Notes: generated by a model from the sequence alone, not told the origin. 64,000 bases of DNA from Thalassoglobus polymorphus (GCF_007744255.1 NZ_CP036267.1:3103500-3167499), one strand, 5' to 3'. Numbered from the stretch's first letter, positions 7,592 to 17,722 are shown. Program-made: numbers and translations.

Positions 7592-8815
7592 ATGGCAGAT
7601 TCAGTTGTTTTGGCATATAGCGGTGGGTTAGACACTTCGGTCCTGGTCGGTTGGCTCATGGACAAGGGATATGACGTCCACTGCTTATACGTCGACCTTG
7701 GACAACCATGTGAAGACATCGAAGCGATCTTGCAGAAGGCCCTCGACATTGGTGCCAAAACCTCGATCGCTATCGATGTTCAAGAAGAATTGTGCCGCGA
7801 TTTCGCGTTTCCTGTTCTGCAGTGGCAAGCGAAATACGAAAACATCTACCTCCTTGGGACATCGATTGCTCGTCCATTGATTTCGAAAATCGTTTTGCAG
7901 CGAGCACGTGAAGTCGGCGCCGTTGCTTATGTTCACGGAGCGACCGGCAAAGGAAACGATCAATGTCGATTCCAACTGGCCGCTGAGGCACTCGACCCGA
8001 AAGTCAAGGTCATTGCTCCGTGGCGAATGGATGAATTTCGTGAGCTTTTCCCTGGCCGCTCAGAGATGCTGGAATACTGCGAAGAAAAAAACATCCCCGT
8101 CAAGGCGACCGCTTCAAAGCCTTACTCATCCGATGAGAACTGCCTACACATCAGCTACGAAGCTGGCGACCTCGAAGACCCGAATGTTGATGGAATCCCG
8201 ATCATCGATTTCGGAATGACAGTCTCTCCACAGGAGGCTCCCGATCAGGAAGCTCTTGTGAAAATTGGCTTCGAATCAGGAGTCCCTACAAGCGTCAACG
8301 GGACAACCATGGGGGCGGCTGAAATCGTAAAGGCTCTCAATCAGCTTGGTGGTGAAAATGGTGTCGGACGTATCGACATCGTCGAGAATCGATTCGTTGG
8401 AATGAAAAGCCGGGGAGTTTATGAAGCTCCGGGCATGACCTGCTTGTACGCCGCTCATCAGGCTCTTGAGCAACTCACCGTCGACCGGGACGCCGCCCAC
8501 TTCCGGGATCGCCTTAGCCCGGAAGTCGCTGAGATGGTTTACAATGGCTTCTGGTACTGTGCGAAAATGGATGCGCTCATGGCCTTCATCAATCAGCTTC
8601 AACAGCCTGTCACAGGTGAAGTGACCTTGGGTCTCTACAAAGGGAACGTCCGCATTGTCGGTCGGACTTCACCAAATTCTCTTTACGACGAAGCGATTGC
8701 ATCCATGGAAGCAGCTGACGAAGCAGACTACAGCCAAAACGACGCAGAAGGCTTCCTGCGAATCTTGGGAGTTCCACTCCGCGTCCAAGGCAAAGCCCGC
8801 CCCAGAAACTACTAG
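7592..8815 (+). CDS. argG: argininosuccinate synthase
   Basis: ArgG joins citrulline and aspartate with ATP to give argininosuccinate, the penultimate step of arginine synthesis in the cytoplasm. The 407 residues match the usual family length. The pyrophosphatase P-loop AYSGGLDTS lies at residues 8-16, followed by family signatures YVHGATGKGNDQCRFQ and KPYSSDENCLHISYEAG, and the C-terminal MDALMAFINQLQQPVTGEV block. The gene stands alone, without other arginine genes nearby. Its TAG stop lies within a CTAG followed by GATCTGATCCC, which faintly resembles the end of the small repeat element. Confidence 0.97.
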   Translation: MADSVVLAYSGGLDTSVLVGWLMDKGYDVHCLYVDLGQPCEDIEAILQKALDIGAKTSIAIDVQEELCRDFAFPVLQWQAKYENIYLLGTSIARPLISKIVLQRAREVGAVAYVHGATGKGNDQCRFQLAAEALDPKVKVIAPWRMDEFRELFPGRSEMLEYCEEKNIPVKATASKPYSSDENCLHISYEAGDLEDPNVDGIPIIDFGMTVSPQEAPDQEALVKIGFESGVPTSVNGTTMGAAEIVKALNQLGGENGVGRIDIVENRFVGMKSRGVYEAPGMTCLYAAHQALEQLTVDRDAAHFRDRLSPEVAEMVYNGFWYCAKMDALMAFINQLQQPVTGEVTLGLYKGNVRIVGRTSPNSLYDEAIASMEAADEADYSQNDAEGFLRILGVPLRVQGKARPRNY

Positions 8816-8910
8816 GATCTGATCCCAAACTGATCTTTACGTTCTGTCTCGTGGCATCAGCGTATGGACTTGTGAAAACGTACTTCGCCCGACAAGAGAA
8901 GCGTTGGAAA

Positions 8911-9020
8911 TGCTCTAGAGCATCTTTCGAATTGGTTTGCAGGATCTGCCTCGTGACGAACAGCATTTTCACTAGGAAAATGCGTTCTTCACGGGCACAC
9001 GGTAGAGCAAGCTGCTCTAA
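8911..9020 (-). repeat. TAGAGCA repeat, unfilled form (empty target site)
   Basis: On the minus strand this runs from TTAGAGCAGC to GATGCTCTAGAGCA with both outer halves of the long repeat, but without the small element. Where the copies at 4538 and 39231 are interrupted, this one reads GCATTTTC-CTAG-TGAAAATGC, a near-perfect palindrome with a single CTAG (8972-8975). It is the natural reference for an empty insertion site. Confidence 0.88.
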
Positions 9021-9082
9021 ATCACGAGATGCAAGTTTCCAAGCCAACTTGCAGGCGTGGTTCTCAGTTCAAATAAAAAGAA

Positions 9083-9120
9083 CAGCTGCACCAAACATCC
9101 GGTGCAGCTGGTCTTCTTTT
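9083..9120. terminator. bidirectional terminator between argG and def
   Basis: A perfect 10-bp stem CAGCTGCACC / GGTGCAGCTG (9083-9092 and 9101-9110) has T-rich sequence after it on the plus strand (TCTTCTTTTTTT) and, read on the minus strand, TTCTTTTTATTT. It lies just past the def stop codon and can serve both convergent genes. Confidence 0.88.
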
Positions 9121-9131
9121 TTTCCGACTTC

Positions 9132-9779
9132 TTACTCGTCATTGAGTTGAGGTGGGGTCATTTTATGGACTGGAATCTCCAGAAAATCGGCAGGGATTTT
9201 CCCAGACTTTGCCATGTTCTGTACGTTCTTCAATAGTTCATCATCGTTCGCAAAGAGGTTTTCGTTTTGGGCGTTCTTAAAATTCATTTTGAACTTCAGT
9301 AACTCAATGTCGACATCCTCGCTTTGCCCTTGTTCCAGCATCCGATCTGTAAACATGATTCCATCGAGATGATCGGATTCATGTTGAACGACTCGGGCCG
9401 GAAGTTCGGAAAGTTCCATGGCAAATCCCTGCCCTGAGAGATCAAATGCTTCAATGGTGACTTCCTCAGCTCGGTCGACATCGCCATAAAGCCCAGGCAG
9501 GCTTAAGCAGCCTTCTTCGCCGATTTCACTCCCCTTTTTCTTTTTGATGATGGGGTTGATGAAAACCAACTCTTCATCGGGGCTGTCCGGGCGGGCAGCA
9601 AGATTCACCAGGAAGAACCGGAATGGTAAGCCAACCTGATTGGCAGCTAAGCCGATTCCATTGGCTTCGTACATCAGGTCAAACATTCGACGAACGACTT
9701 TTCGTAAAGTCCCATCGATTTGTTGAACATCGACTGATTTGAAAGAGAGTACAGGATGTGGGTAATGAACAATTTGCAT
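9132..9779 (-). CDS. def: peptide deformylase
   Basis: Removes the formyl group from the initiator Met of new proteins. All three family motifs are present with small changes: GIGLAANQVG at residues 41-50 (usually GxGLAAPQ), EEGCLSLPG with the metal-binding Cys91, and QHESDHLDG with His133, Glu134 and His137. At 215 residues it is longer than the E. coli enzyme because of a C-terminal extension of about 45 residues rich in Asn, Lys and Glu, of unknown role. A repeat copy lies upstream at 9838. Confidence 0.95.
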   Translation of the reverse strand: MQIVHYPHPVLSFKSVDVQQIDGTLRKVVRRMFDLMYEANGIGLAANQVGLPFRFFLVNLAARPDSPDEELVFINPIIKKKKGSEIGEEGCLSLPGLYGDVDRAEEVTIEAFDLSGQGFAMELSELPARVVQHESDHLDGIMFTDRMLEQGQSEDVDIELLKFKMNFKNAQNENLFANDDELLKNVQNMAKSGKIPADFLEIPVHKMTPPQLNDE

Positions 9780-9837
9780 TTTGAGAAATCAGCCCCGGAA
9801 TCAGAGCTGTATTAAAGGAGAGGCGAATAAATGGATT

Positions 9838-9944
9838 AAAAACACTTTCGTGCTTTTTGTGCCAGTGAAGAGTGTAATTCGTGAGGAAAATCACACCTAT
9901 CCACCAGGCTGAACCCGAACAACAATTTGAAAACGGCATCGTAG
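9838..9944 (+). repeat. TAGAGCA-type repeat, variant form
   Basis: Begins AACACTTTCGTGCTTTTTG and ends with ACAATTTGAAAACGGCATC, aligning over its length with the variant copies at 39603 and 46272 and with the right half of the main form (ACCAATTCGAAAGATGCTC). It fills the spacer between def and the hypothetical gene that ends at 9951. The terminal TAGAGCA is not preserved. Confidence 0.6.
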
Positions 9945-9950
9945 CCAGGT

Positions 9951-10424
9951 TCAATCTTGCCCATGCATTTGACGAGGGGGATATCCTGTCCAGACAAGTG
10001 GTTTGGCAAGTTTGTCAGTTTCTTTAGTTTCCAGCGACTTCAGAACTTCGAGGACCGTTCGGTTTTTTGCGAGTTCTTTTCCAAGCTTCTTCAGGACATC
10101 GCCCGGGACGGTATTCCCACCTGCCCCGATGCCACCTTCAAGGTAGCTCCCTTTTTGATCGAAAACCGCCCAGTAAACCGTTCGCGGATGCCGCTTCGCA
10201 CCGTCGCGGGTTTTCTCTGCTCCACTCCCTTTACTGCGCTGGCCACTTACCTGGTACAGGTCGCGACGTTCAAAAATGACCGCGATCACGTTCCAGTCTT
10301 TTCCGCCAAACAGTCCAAACATTGTGTTCCCCAAGGAATTCCGGTCTATGAAGTCGGTCGCGATTTCACGATGAGACACTCCGATGTCTTGAGACATTGG
10401 AGTCGAGTTGGGCTCGATGGTCAA
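9951..10424 (-). CDS. conserved-looking hypothetical protein downstream of exbB
   Basis: A 157-residue protein without signal peptide or membrane segment. The middle contains FGGKDWNVIAVIFERRDLY and TVYWAVFDQKGSYLEGG, suggesting a small alpha/beta domain, and the C-terminus is Lys-rich. I do not recognise a family. It begins 43 bases after the exbB-like gene on the same strand, so it is probably the last gene of the TPR-ExbB unit. The long plus-strand frame through 9957-10748 overlaps both real genes and has no protein-like composition. The start could also be the Met at residue 10. Confidence 0.68.
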   Translation of the reverse strand: MTIEPNSTPMSQDIGVSHREIATDFIDRNSLGNTMFGLFGGKDWNVIAVIFERRDLYQVSGQRSKGSGAEKTRDGAKRHPRTVYWAVFDQKGSYLEGGIGAGGNTVPGDVLKKLGKELAKNRTVLEVLKSLETKETDKLAKPLVWTGYPPRQMHGQD

Positions 10425-10467
10425 TCGTTTGAGCGTGACTCTTTGAAGATTGAGAAACGCAAATCAA

Positions 10468-11382
10468 TTACCCCGCTGATTTTTGGGAGCCTTTCGAAGC
10501 TGATGAGATCGTTCGTGGGCGCTGCTGTCGATCTGACAGAGCTTCAATTGAGATGTTATGCACAACTTTTTGAGCAAGTTCGTCCATTTTCATCACCAGT
10601 GCATCGACTCGTCCGGAGAGATACATATACGCAATCAACGATGGAATCGCGACGATTAAACCGGCTGCAGTCGTCACCAAAGCGAGTGCAATCCCGGATG
10701 CCAGTTGTTCTGTTTTCCCCATTGCACCTGCGAGTGCGATTTGATTAAACGATTTGAGCATCCCCCAAACGGTTCCCAGCAAACCTATCAACGGGGTCAC
10801 TGTGGCAACACCGTTAATCACCTGAAGATGCCGGCGAAGCGAACTGACTTGCCGTTCTCCACCATCGATGATCGCTTGCTCGACTTCGACACTTGGTTTC
10901 CCCCATTTTCGCACACCATGAGCAAAAACATGAGCGACGGGAGATCCATTGTCTTCGCAAATTTGCAGGGCCTCATCTTTTTCCAATTCCCCCTCTTCAA
11001 GCAACTTGAGGAATCGCTGCACAAACGGTTTTGGAATGACTCTTCCGCGGCGTAATACCACCACCCGTTCGGTCGTAAACCAAATTGCAATTAAAGTGGC
11101 GAGCCCGAACGGCAGAATCCAATATCCGAGTGACAGAAAAATTTCAATGACATTGGTCGGCAAACCGACTTTTTCGGCCGGTGCAGCTTCATCCTCAGAG
11201 GCGAAAATCTCGGCACTTGGGTCGAATTCCGGGATTTCAGCGGAATCTCCGACAAGAGGAATATTTTGATCTGAAAGATTCACATCCTGAGCCGCGACGG
11301 GAATCATGAAGCAAAACAGCAGTAAAGCTCCGGGCATTGCTGCGCGCAGTTTTTGGTGAAGAGTCGTTTGAATTGGCTCCAT
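10468..11382 (-). CDS. MotA/TolQ/ExbB proton channel family protein
   Basis: An inner-membrane stator-type proton channel subunit of about 304 residues. The order is a signal-like segment (residues 16-33, ending VAAQ), an acidic periplasmic stretch, a membrane helix near 80-104, a cytoplasmic loop, and the conserved pair of helices near 190-212 ([16 protein letters not shown]) and 230-256 ([23 protein letters not shown]). The family normally works with ExbD/TolR, but none is encoded next to it. Upstream lies a very large exported TPR protein and downstream a hypothetical protein, all leftward. The two ATGs at 11385 and 11382 are equivalent starts. Confidence 0.9.
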   Translation of the reverse strand: MEPIQTTLHQKLRAAMPGALLLFCFMIPVAAQDVNLSDQNIPLVGDSAEIPEFDPSAEIFASEDEAAPAEKVGLPTNVIEIFLSLGYWILPFGLATLIAIWFTTERVVVLRRGRVIPKPFVQRFLKLLEEGELEKDEALQICEDNGSPVAHVFAHGVRKWGKPSVEVEQAIIDGGERQVSSLRRHLQVINGVATVTPLIGLLGTVWGMLKSFNQIALAGAMGKTEQLASGIALALVTTAAGLIVAIPSLIAYMYLSGRVDALVMKMDELAQKVVHNISIEALSDRQQRPRTISSASKGSQKSAG

Positions 11383-11633
11383 CATGGAGAGGCTCTTTTA
11401 ATTCTGAGTACATTTCGGCCAGGTTCAATCACCTTTTGCCGAGTATGGAAACGCAATGGCTCAGTAACAATTGAACTTGCGAAGGACTTCGAGTTTGAAA
11501 CCTCCGCAAGCCTCCTGAAATTGCTTGAATTCACAGCGATGACGCTCTCTGATTAGGCCCACTGAATCGAACAAGCCATTACAGAATAACGACTTGTGCG
11601 AATCGCTTGAGCGCATCAACATCACAGCTTGTG

Positions 11634-14600
11634 TTACAAATCTGGAAATGCTTGTTCGATCTCCGCTAGCTGCTTTTTCGCTTCTCCAAGGTGCTGACTT
11701 TCAGGGAATTCTGTAATCAACGTCCTGTACGATTGCACGGCACCTTTCCAGTTCTTCAGCGAAACATCGCATCGTGCTGCTTGATAGAGTGCGGCTGCTT
11801 CGTATTCAGGAGAGTCGTATGCTGCGTAAACTCGATAAAACTCCTTCAGCGCAGCTTTGTAATTCTTCTCTTTTAGTAAGGATTCGGCAATACGAAACTG
11901 AGCTTCTGCAGCTGATTCGGTCCCTTTTCCTGATTTCAGTTCAATTGCCCGAGTATAGGCTGCACGTGCTTCGACAAACTTCGCCTGTTGTTCGAGAGCC
12001 CTTCCGACGAGAAGTTCACCCCGGTGGGCCAGTTTGGAATCAGGCGAAAGCGTGTTCAGCTCATCAACGGTCTTTGTGAGATTTTGATAGTCCTTGGCTT
12101 CCAGCAAGCTCTCTGCCTTTAATAGCCAGACATCTTCCCACCAGGTCGGCTTTTCTTCTTTCGATTGACCTGAGAGTTGAGTCATCAATTCTGTGAGAAT
12201 TGCAGCGGCATCAGCGGGTCGCGACAAGTGCAGCAGAGACTCAGCAGTTCGATAGCGAACGTAGAGCCGATGAGTATTCTCTGGGAATTCCGTTTCCAAA
12301 GTGTTGCAGTCAGCCAGAACCTGCTCCCATTCTCCCGCTTCAGCGTCGAGATCGACGAGATGAACAAGCGATCGCTGACGGACGAAGTCGTCAACGGTTT
12401 TGTTCGTGGCGAGTTTTCGAAACGCGGTTTCAGCTTCATTTTGCTTGCCAGAGAATCTCAGGCTCTCTGCCAGAATCAGCGAGGCATCATCGACTAAATC
12501 ACTCGTGGGAGCTTCTTCGATTAGCAAATTGAAAAGTTCATCCGCCCGGGCGTAATCTTTGGCGTTGTAGTGCATGTCCGCCCACTCATAGATCAGCTTA
12601 TCCAGCTCAGCGTTCTTGATCTCAGGAAGTGCCTGGATCCGTTCGAAGGCGACATTGTAGTAGTTTTCTGCGATGGCATTCTTCATCAGGTCACGAGAAA
12701 CACGAGCGGCTCCCTTGGCTAAGCTGTAGATTGTTTGCAGGACTTCGGGGTCCGCACCTTGCGTTTTCGCTTGATACTTTTCCAGTGCGTGTTCATAGAC
12801 GGTCAGTGCAGCTTCGGTTTCTCCGGCTTGACGATGAGCCATTCCCAGCATGTACCAGGCATGCGTCCCCAGCTTCAGATCATCACTTTGCACTTCGGTC
12901 AGCTTCTCAAACGCTTTAGCAGATTCCGCAAACTTCTCTTGCTGATAGAGTGCATGTCCGAGACCAGAAAGGCCAGCGAGGTAATATTCGTTGCCTGACT
13001 TCTCAGACGTAGCGATCTGGAAGAAGGATTCTGCTTGCGGCCACAACTTGGCGTCGTACGCAGCATCGCCAGCTGCCAGACCTAAACGATGAGGCTCGGT
13101 TGATTGCGGATCGTGTTCTTTCAGTCGGTCAAGATTCGCGGTGACATTCTCCCAGTCTTGCTTCGCAATCAGGGCTGCAACGAGTCCGGTGTACCCATCT
13201 TGGAGAAGTTTGCTCGGCGTCGCATCCTTCAAGAATGCTTCGTAGTCGATAATGGCGTTGTCGTATTCTTTCTTTCGTAGATACGCGTTCGCTCTCAAAA
13301 GCAGAGCATCAAAATCCAATTGAGACATGGGCTCATTCTCGATGACCGAAGAGAGCACGGCAATGAGTGTGTCGTCATCACCTACTCGTTCGTATGCACG
13401 AGCCAATTGGAACTGCGCGAGTTTTCTTGTCTCATCGACTTTTGTTGACTCCACGACACTTTTTAGTAACTCCTCGGCTTGCTGATAAACAGCCTTCTTC
13501 TCAGGAGATGCGGCCTCAAGCTGATCTCCGCGAGCCATTAAAATTCGTCCATACAACAGGTCTTGAACCTGCTTCAACCCTCCATCGGCATAGCGGGATT
13601 GAAAGAGCTCATTGAGATCTTCTGCCTTTTTGAAATCGCCTAGTTGAAATGCGGCTTCGCAAGCGGAATGCACAGAATCATCGGAGTACTTTCCTTCTGC
13701 CCATTGCGTGTAAACCGACTCGAAGAGTTGCAGAGCGAGTTCGTAATTTCCTAAACGCAGTTCGGCATCTCCACGTTGGAAGTGAATATTTTCCGCCAGC
13801 GGCTGATTCGGCTCGGCTAACAGTGACTCCTGGAAAATCTTTGAGGCCTGCGCATATTCACCAAGCGATTTGTAACTCAGGGCGGCCCAATACTGTGCCG
13901 TCAACAACTGATCTTCTGACTCAGCCGCTTTTTCAAATCGCTGAATTGCATTTCGAAACTCTCTGGACTGATACTCTGCATATCCAGCATTCAGAAATGC
14001 TAAAGGGACCAGTCGATGTTTCGGTTGTGCGGTTGTGAGTGCGAGAAACGCCTGATCCGCTTCTTTGTACTTCCCCTGACTAAACAACGATGCTGCAAAA
14101 TGGAATTGAGCATCTCCAGCGTGAGGGTTTGCAGAATCGGCAGCGATTTTGCGATAGAGAGCCTCCGCCCTCTCCGATTGCCTGTCGACTTCTAATGCGC
14201 GTGCCAACCCGTACTCCGCCTCACTCTTCAAATGTCCATCTTTGTAGTCATTCAATGATTTTTCGAAGGAGCGAATTGCTTCTTTCGTTTTATTGAGTTG
14301 AAACTGCGAATGCGCAAGATAGACAATTGCCCATTCTGCCAACTCGTGGTCTCCATGTTCATTAAGGAATCGCGTCAATTCCTGCTCAGCGGATTTGGCA
14401 TCATCTAAGAAGTAGCTGCACTCACCAAGACGATACATGGCCAACGGACGGTCGGAGATCGCTTTGGGATTGCTGAGATACGCTCGAAACTGTGTTCTGG
14501 CTGCGTCAAATTCAGACAGATGAACCAGCGACTGCCCCCAGTACAAATGAGCCATCGGAACCTGAACGTGTTCCGGGTACTTGTTAATAAACTCTTCACA

Positions 14601-14888
14601 AGCTTCGCCAGCCATTTTCCAGCGTTGCTGTTTGTAAAATTGAACAGCCAGATTGTAATCCCCAACTGCATCCGCTGAAGCGATTGCCGGAAACAACAAA
14701 AACATGACGACTGCTAGTACTGCAGGCAGACCTGCTAGTCGCAGCCCTGCACTTTGCGGCATTGCAAGCCTGAGCAGCGATGCAAACTTGAAGCGTCTTG
14801 CAATCTTAAACCATGTTGCAAACATCGATCGACTCGCCGAAACTAGAGGCAAGCCTGTCACGCAAGGGTCACTCTTCAAAACGTTCAT
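11634..14888 (-). CDS. very large exported TPR-repeat protein
   Basis: A 1084-residue protein made almost wholly of tetratricopeptide repeats (for example YNLAVQFYKQQRWKMAGEAC, AEYGLARALEVDRQSERAEA, LAQFQLARAYERVGDD), which form a superhelical scaffold for protein binding. A hydrophobic leader ending PAIASADA precedes the repeats. If translation begins at the Met near residue 43 (MPQSAGLRLAGLPAVLAVV) it is a standard signal peptide; the longer start at 14888 adds a basic extension. The protein probably sits in the periplasm. Being just upstream of an ExbB-like gene, it may play the part that YbgF/CpoB plays beside Tol-Pal. This is inference. Confidence 0.88.
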   Translation of the reverse strand: MNVLKSDPCVTGLPLVSASRSMFATWFKIARRFKFASLLRLAMPQSAGLRLAGLPAVLAVVMFLLFPAIASADAVGDYNLAVQFYKQQRWKMAGEACEEFINKYPEHVQVPMAHLYWGQSLVHLSEFDAARTQFRAYLSNPKAISDRPLAMYRLGECSYFLDDAKSAEQELTRFLNEHGDHELAEWAIVYLAHSQFQLNKTKEAIRSFEKSLNDYKDGHLKSEAEYGLARALEVDRQSERAEALYRKIAADSANPHAGDAQFHFAASLFSQGKYKEADQAFLALTTAQPKHRLVPLAFLNAGYAEYQSREFRNAIQRFEKAAESEDQLLTAQYWAALSYKSLGEYAQASKIFQESLLAEPNQPLAENIHFQRGDAELRLGNYELALQLFESVYTQWAEGKYSDDSVHSACEAAFQLGDFKKAEDLNELFQSRYADGGLKQVQDLLYGRILMARGDQLEAASPEKKAVYQQAEELLKSVVESTKVDETRKLAQFQLARAYERVGDDDTLIAVLSSVIENEPMSQLDFDALLLRANAYLRKKEYDNAIIDYEAFLKDATPSKLLQDGYTGLVAALIAKQDWENVTANLDRLKEHDPQSTEPHRLGLAAGDAAYDAKLWPQAESFFQIATSEKSGNEYYLAGLSGLGHALYQQEKFAESAKAFEKLTEVQSDDLKLGTHAWYMLGMAHRQAGETEAALTVYEHALEKYQAKTQGADPEVLQTIYSLAKGAARVSRDLMKNAIAENYYNVAFERIQALPEIKNAELDKLIYEWADMHYNAKDYARADELFNLLIEEAPTSDLVDDASLILAESLRFSGKQNEAETAFRKLATNKTVDDFVRQRSLVHLVDLDAEAGEWEQVLADCNTLETEFPENTHRLYVRYRTAESLLHLSRPADAAAILTELMTQLSGQSKEEKPTWWEDVWLLKAESLLEAKDYQNLTKTVDELNTLSPDSKLAHRGELLVGRALEQQAKFVEARAAYTRAIELKSGKGTESAAEAQFRIAESLLKEKNYKAALKEFYRVYAAYDSPEYEAAALYQAARCDVSLKNWKGAVQSYRTLITEFPESQHLGEAKKQLAEIEQAFPDL

Positions 14889-15280
14889 GTGAAAGTTCGG
14901 CAGGTGGGTGAGACTTCTTTTCAGCGAAGGAGAGATCTAATTAGCAAGAATTTCTTGTAGAATACTACCATTTAGACACCTTCTATCCTACAGGCGACAG
15001 TCACAACCCGACAAGTGGCTGACCCCAACTCCCGTGAAAATCGTGAACTGTCATCTGAGGAGGAGTCTGCAAGAGTCTCCTGGATTACCCAAGGTGACGC
15101 ACCAATCAAGATCACTTCGAAATACGAGAATCCGCTGGCATCTCACTTTTCTATTCCGACTCAGTAGTGGTTTAGTATGACCAAGACTATTCTCAGCGAA
15201 CACAGTAAGCTCCAGCATTCATCATCTTCGACCTTATTCGGCCTCGGCCACTGACAATTCCCCGATGATCACACCAATCT
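14889..15280. other. divergent intergenic region between the TPR and RND genes
   Basis: About 390 bases holding the promoters of the leftward TPR gene and the rightward exporter. I see no gene and no clear terminator. A small CTAG element occupies the right end (15281-15360). Confidence 0.6.
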
Positions 15281-15360
15281 GGAACCAGTCCGAAAACTTC
15301 TGAAATAGCCGCTTCCCTAAACGTTTGAGAGAGCAATATCAAGTTTCAGGATGAGTTCTA
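15281..15360 (-). repeat. solo copy of the small CTAG element
   Basis: On the minus strand it begins ATAGAACTCATCCTGAAAC and ends GGACTGGTTCCAG, with the central palindrome around CTCTCAAACGTTTAGGGAAG. It is the same unit found nested at 4585 and 39276, here without any outer repeat. The flanking tetranucleotides (ATAG and CCAG) are diverged from CTAG. It ends 6 bases before the GTG and 36 bases before the ATG of the RND gene. Confidence 0.82.
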
Positions 15361-15396
15361 TATTCTGTGATCTTCGACGACCTTAACACGCCCTCC

Positions 15397-17700
15397 ATGT
15401 CCTTAAACGCCCCGAGTCATTCAGAGCAATTCGCAAATCAACTCGCCCGCTGGAAGTATCCGGCGGTGGCGTTTCTAACTGCCATGACCCTGATTCTGGC
15501 GATTCCCGCCTCACAACTCCGATTTGATGAGGCGGTTGAGTCATTCTTCTCCAGTGAGTCTCCACTCCTTCAGGAGTATCTCATCAGCAAACAAGCTTTC
15601 GGTGGAGATGAATTTCTCATCGTCGGCTATGCGGTTGATGATCCAACCAGTTCGGAGACTTTAGATGACATGGAGTCTTTTTCCGCAACACTTTCGCAGA
15701 TCCCGGGGATTCTTCCAGAAAGTATGCAGGATTTGGCCTCCATCATGCGAAACGATCGGGCTCCGCGCTGGATGAGACTGGCGATGCGATTGCCCGCTTT
15801 CGAAAGATCCATACTGCGAGAATCACGGAGAATGCTCGTCAGCGACGATGATCGCACCGTCGCCATTGCGATGCGACTTGAAGACGAAAACAAGTCACCC
15901 GTTCCCAGAGCGGAAACTTTTCGCCTCGTTCGAGAAGCTGTTTATCAACACAATCCGAATGCTGTCGTCGCCGGTGAACCGCTTCAGGTCCATGACATGT
16001 TTCAATACGTGGAAAGGGATTCTCGAACGTTGGGGATCGCCTCTTCTGTCCTGCTCATGGTGGTGATTTTGATTCTGTTTCGAAACATTCGGTGGGTCGT
16101 CCTTCCGATCGTGCTGATTCAATGCACCTTGATCTGGACGCAAGGTCTCCTCGCATTCACCGGCATGAAGCTGAGCATGGTCAGTTCCATGTTGAATTCA
16201 TTGGTAACAATCATCGGCGTTGCGACGACGATGCATATCACGGTGACGTACCGAGAGCTGCGGCTCACTCACTCCCGCAATGATTCCTATCGTTTAACAT
16301 TCAAGCGGCTTGCTGGTCCGATTAGCTGGACCTGCATCACAACAGCTGTCGGTTTTGGGGCATTGCTTATCAGCCGGATTGTGCCTGTTCAGAGCTTTGC
16401 CATCATGATGACATTGGCGACTCTTCTTATTCCACTTCTCTGTTGTCTGCTGTTCCCTTTTGGAATCCTTGTCGGACAGGCTCATGCCGACCCGAACCCT
16501 CCGATGGGAGAAGATCGACTCGTGGCTGTATTAAAGTCGCTCAGTCGCTGGGCGAACCGCCACGCCCTCAGTCTATGCGTGTTAACAGTCGCTTTATTTG
16601 GCCTCACGTTTCTCGGGTTGCTCCGCCTTACAGTTGAAACCGACTTCAGTAAAAACTTCCGAGAGCAAAGCCCCATAGCTCAAGCCATCGAGTATTTTGA
16701 AACCCGGATGGGAGGAGTTGGGAGTTGGGAGATCGGGTTTTCTGCACCTGAAACGCTGACGGAAGAAACTCTGGATCAGGTTCGCGAACTGTCAACCAGA
16801 TTAAGGGATATTGAGTTAGAGGATGGCACCAAGCTGACGAAAGTTATCTCACTGACAGATGGACTGGACCTTGTCCCACGTGTCCCAATCGATTCCTCAA
16901 AGCGAAGTCGACTCTTACCGATCATGCGACTTCGCAAGTCAACATTGGAAGAGAAGCGTGAGTTTCTCACGACGCTGCAACCTGAAATGGAGACTTCGCT
17001 CTATAATCCTTCGCAGCAACGCATGAGGATCATGTTAAGAGCCCTTGAGCAACAACCGGCAGAGGTCAAGCTGAAATTGATCGCTGAAGTTGAAAAAGTC
17101 AGCAGAGAAGTTTTCCCGGATTCCACTGCCACTGGACTGTATGTCTTGTTGGCAAACATGATCTCCAGCCTGCTCAACGACCAATTGTTCAGCTTTCTGA
17201 TCGCTTCAGCCGGAGTTGCACTGACGATGGGAATTGCGTTCCGAAACCTTACGATTGGACTTCTCTCGCTGATTCCGAATCTGCTTCCAATCCTCGTCTT
17301 GATCGGGACCATGGGATTGTCCGGAGTTCCAGTCAACATCGGAACAGCGATGATTGCCAGCGTCTCCATGGGGCTCACTGTCGACTCGACAATCCATTAC
17401 CTGAGCACCTACCTGCGACTTCGTAAAAGCGGTGTCGACCATCTCGCCGCGACGGAAAGTGCTCATGGACAAGTCGGCCTTGCACTGGTCCTTGCCAACC
17501 TTGCTCTGGTCGCTGGTTTCAGCGTGCTGACAATGTCGAATTTCGTCCCACTTGCGGATTTTGGAATTCTGGTCAGCATCGCCATGCTTGGTGGATTAGT
17601 CAGCAATATCTTCCTGATGCCGGTCTTGCTTCAATGGGTTCGGATCGAGCCGACTTCACCTGAACCGATTCCAGCAGAACCTGTCCAGATCCCGGCTTGA
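15397..17700 (+). CDS. RND/MMPL superfamily exporter
   Basis: A large inner-membrane transporter of about 767 residues with the MMPL duplicated plan: one helix, a periplasmic loop, five or six helices (from SSVLLMVVILILFRNIRWVV), then a second helix, a second loop and a second helix bundle (from FSFLIASAGVALTMGIAFRN). Motifs such as NSLVTIIGVATTMHITVTY and VSMGLTVDSTIHYLSTYLR in the two bundles are typical of this group and carry the Asp/Thr residues for proton coupling. The substrate is unknown; lipids or hopanoids are common for relatives. I use the ATG at 15397; a GTG at 15367 is possible. A small repeat element lies directly upstream. Confidence 0.88.
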   Translation: MSLNAPSHSEQFANQLARWKYPAVAFLTAMTLILAIPASQLRFDEAVESFFSSESPLLQEYLISKQAFGGDEFLIVGYAVDDPTSSETLDDMESFSATLSQIPGILPESMQDLASIMRNDRAPRWMRLAMRLPAFERSILRESRRMLVSDDDRTVAIAMRLEDENKSPVPRAETFRLVREAVYQHNPNAVVAGEPLQVHDMFQYVERDSRTLGIASSVLLMVVILILFRNIRWVVLPIVLIQCTLIWTQGLLAFTGMKLSMVSSMLNSLVTIIGVATTMHITVTYRELRLTHSRNDSYRLTFKRLAGPISWTCITTAVGFGALLISRIVPVQSFAIMMTLATLLIPLLCCLLFPFGILVGQAHADPNPPMGEDRLVAVLKSLSRWANRHALSLCVLTVALFGLTFLGLLRLTVETDFSKNFREQSPIAQAIEYFETRMGGVGSWEIGFSAPETLTEETLDQVRELSTRLRDIELEDGTKLTKVISLTDGLDLVPRVPIDSSKRSRLLPIMRLRKSTLEEKREFLTTLQPEMETSLYNPSQQRMRIMLRALEQQPAEVKLKLIAEVEKVSREVFPDSTATGLYVLLANMISSLLNDQLFSFLIASAGVALTMGIAFRNLTIGLLSLIPNLLPILVLIGTMGLSGVPVNIGTAMIASVSMGLTVDSTIHYLSTYLRLRKSGVDHLAATESAHGQVGLALVLANLALVAGFSVLTMSNFVPLADFGILVSIAMLGGLVSNIFLMPVLLQWVRIEPTSPEPIPAEPVQIPA

Positions 17701-17722
17701 TCGAACCGTTATTCACCGCAAT

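Noticed and set aside
9957-10748. 263-residue plus-strand frame
   Set aside because: It is antisense to the hypothetical gene and to exbB, both of which have better composition and context; the frame lacks any recognisable motif.
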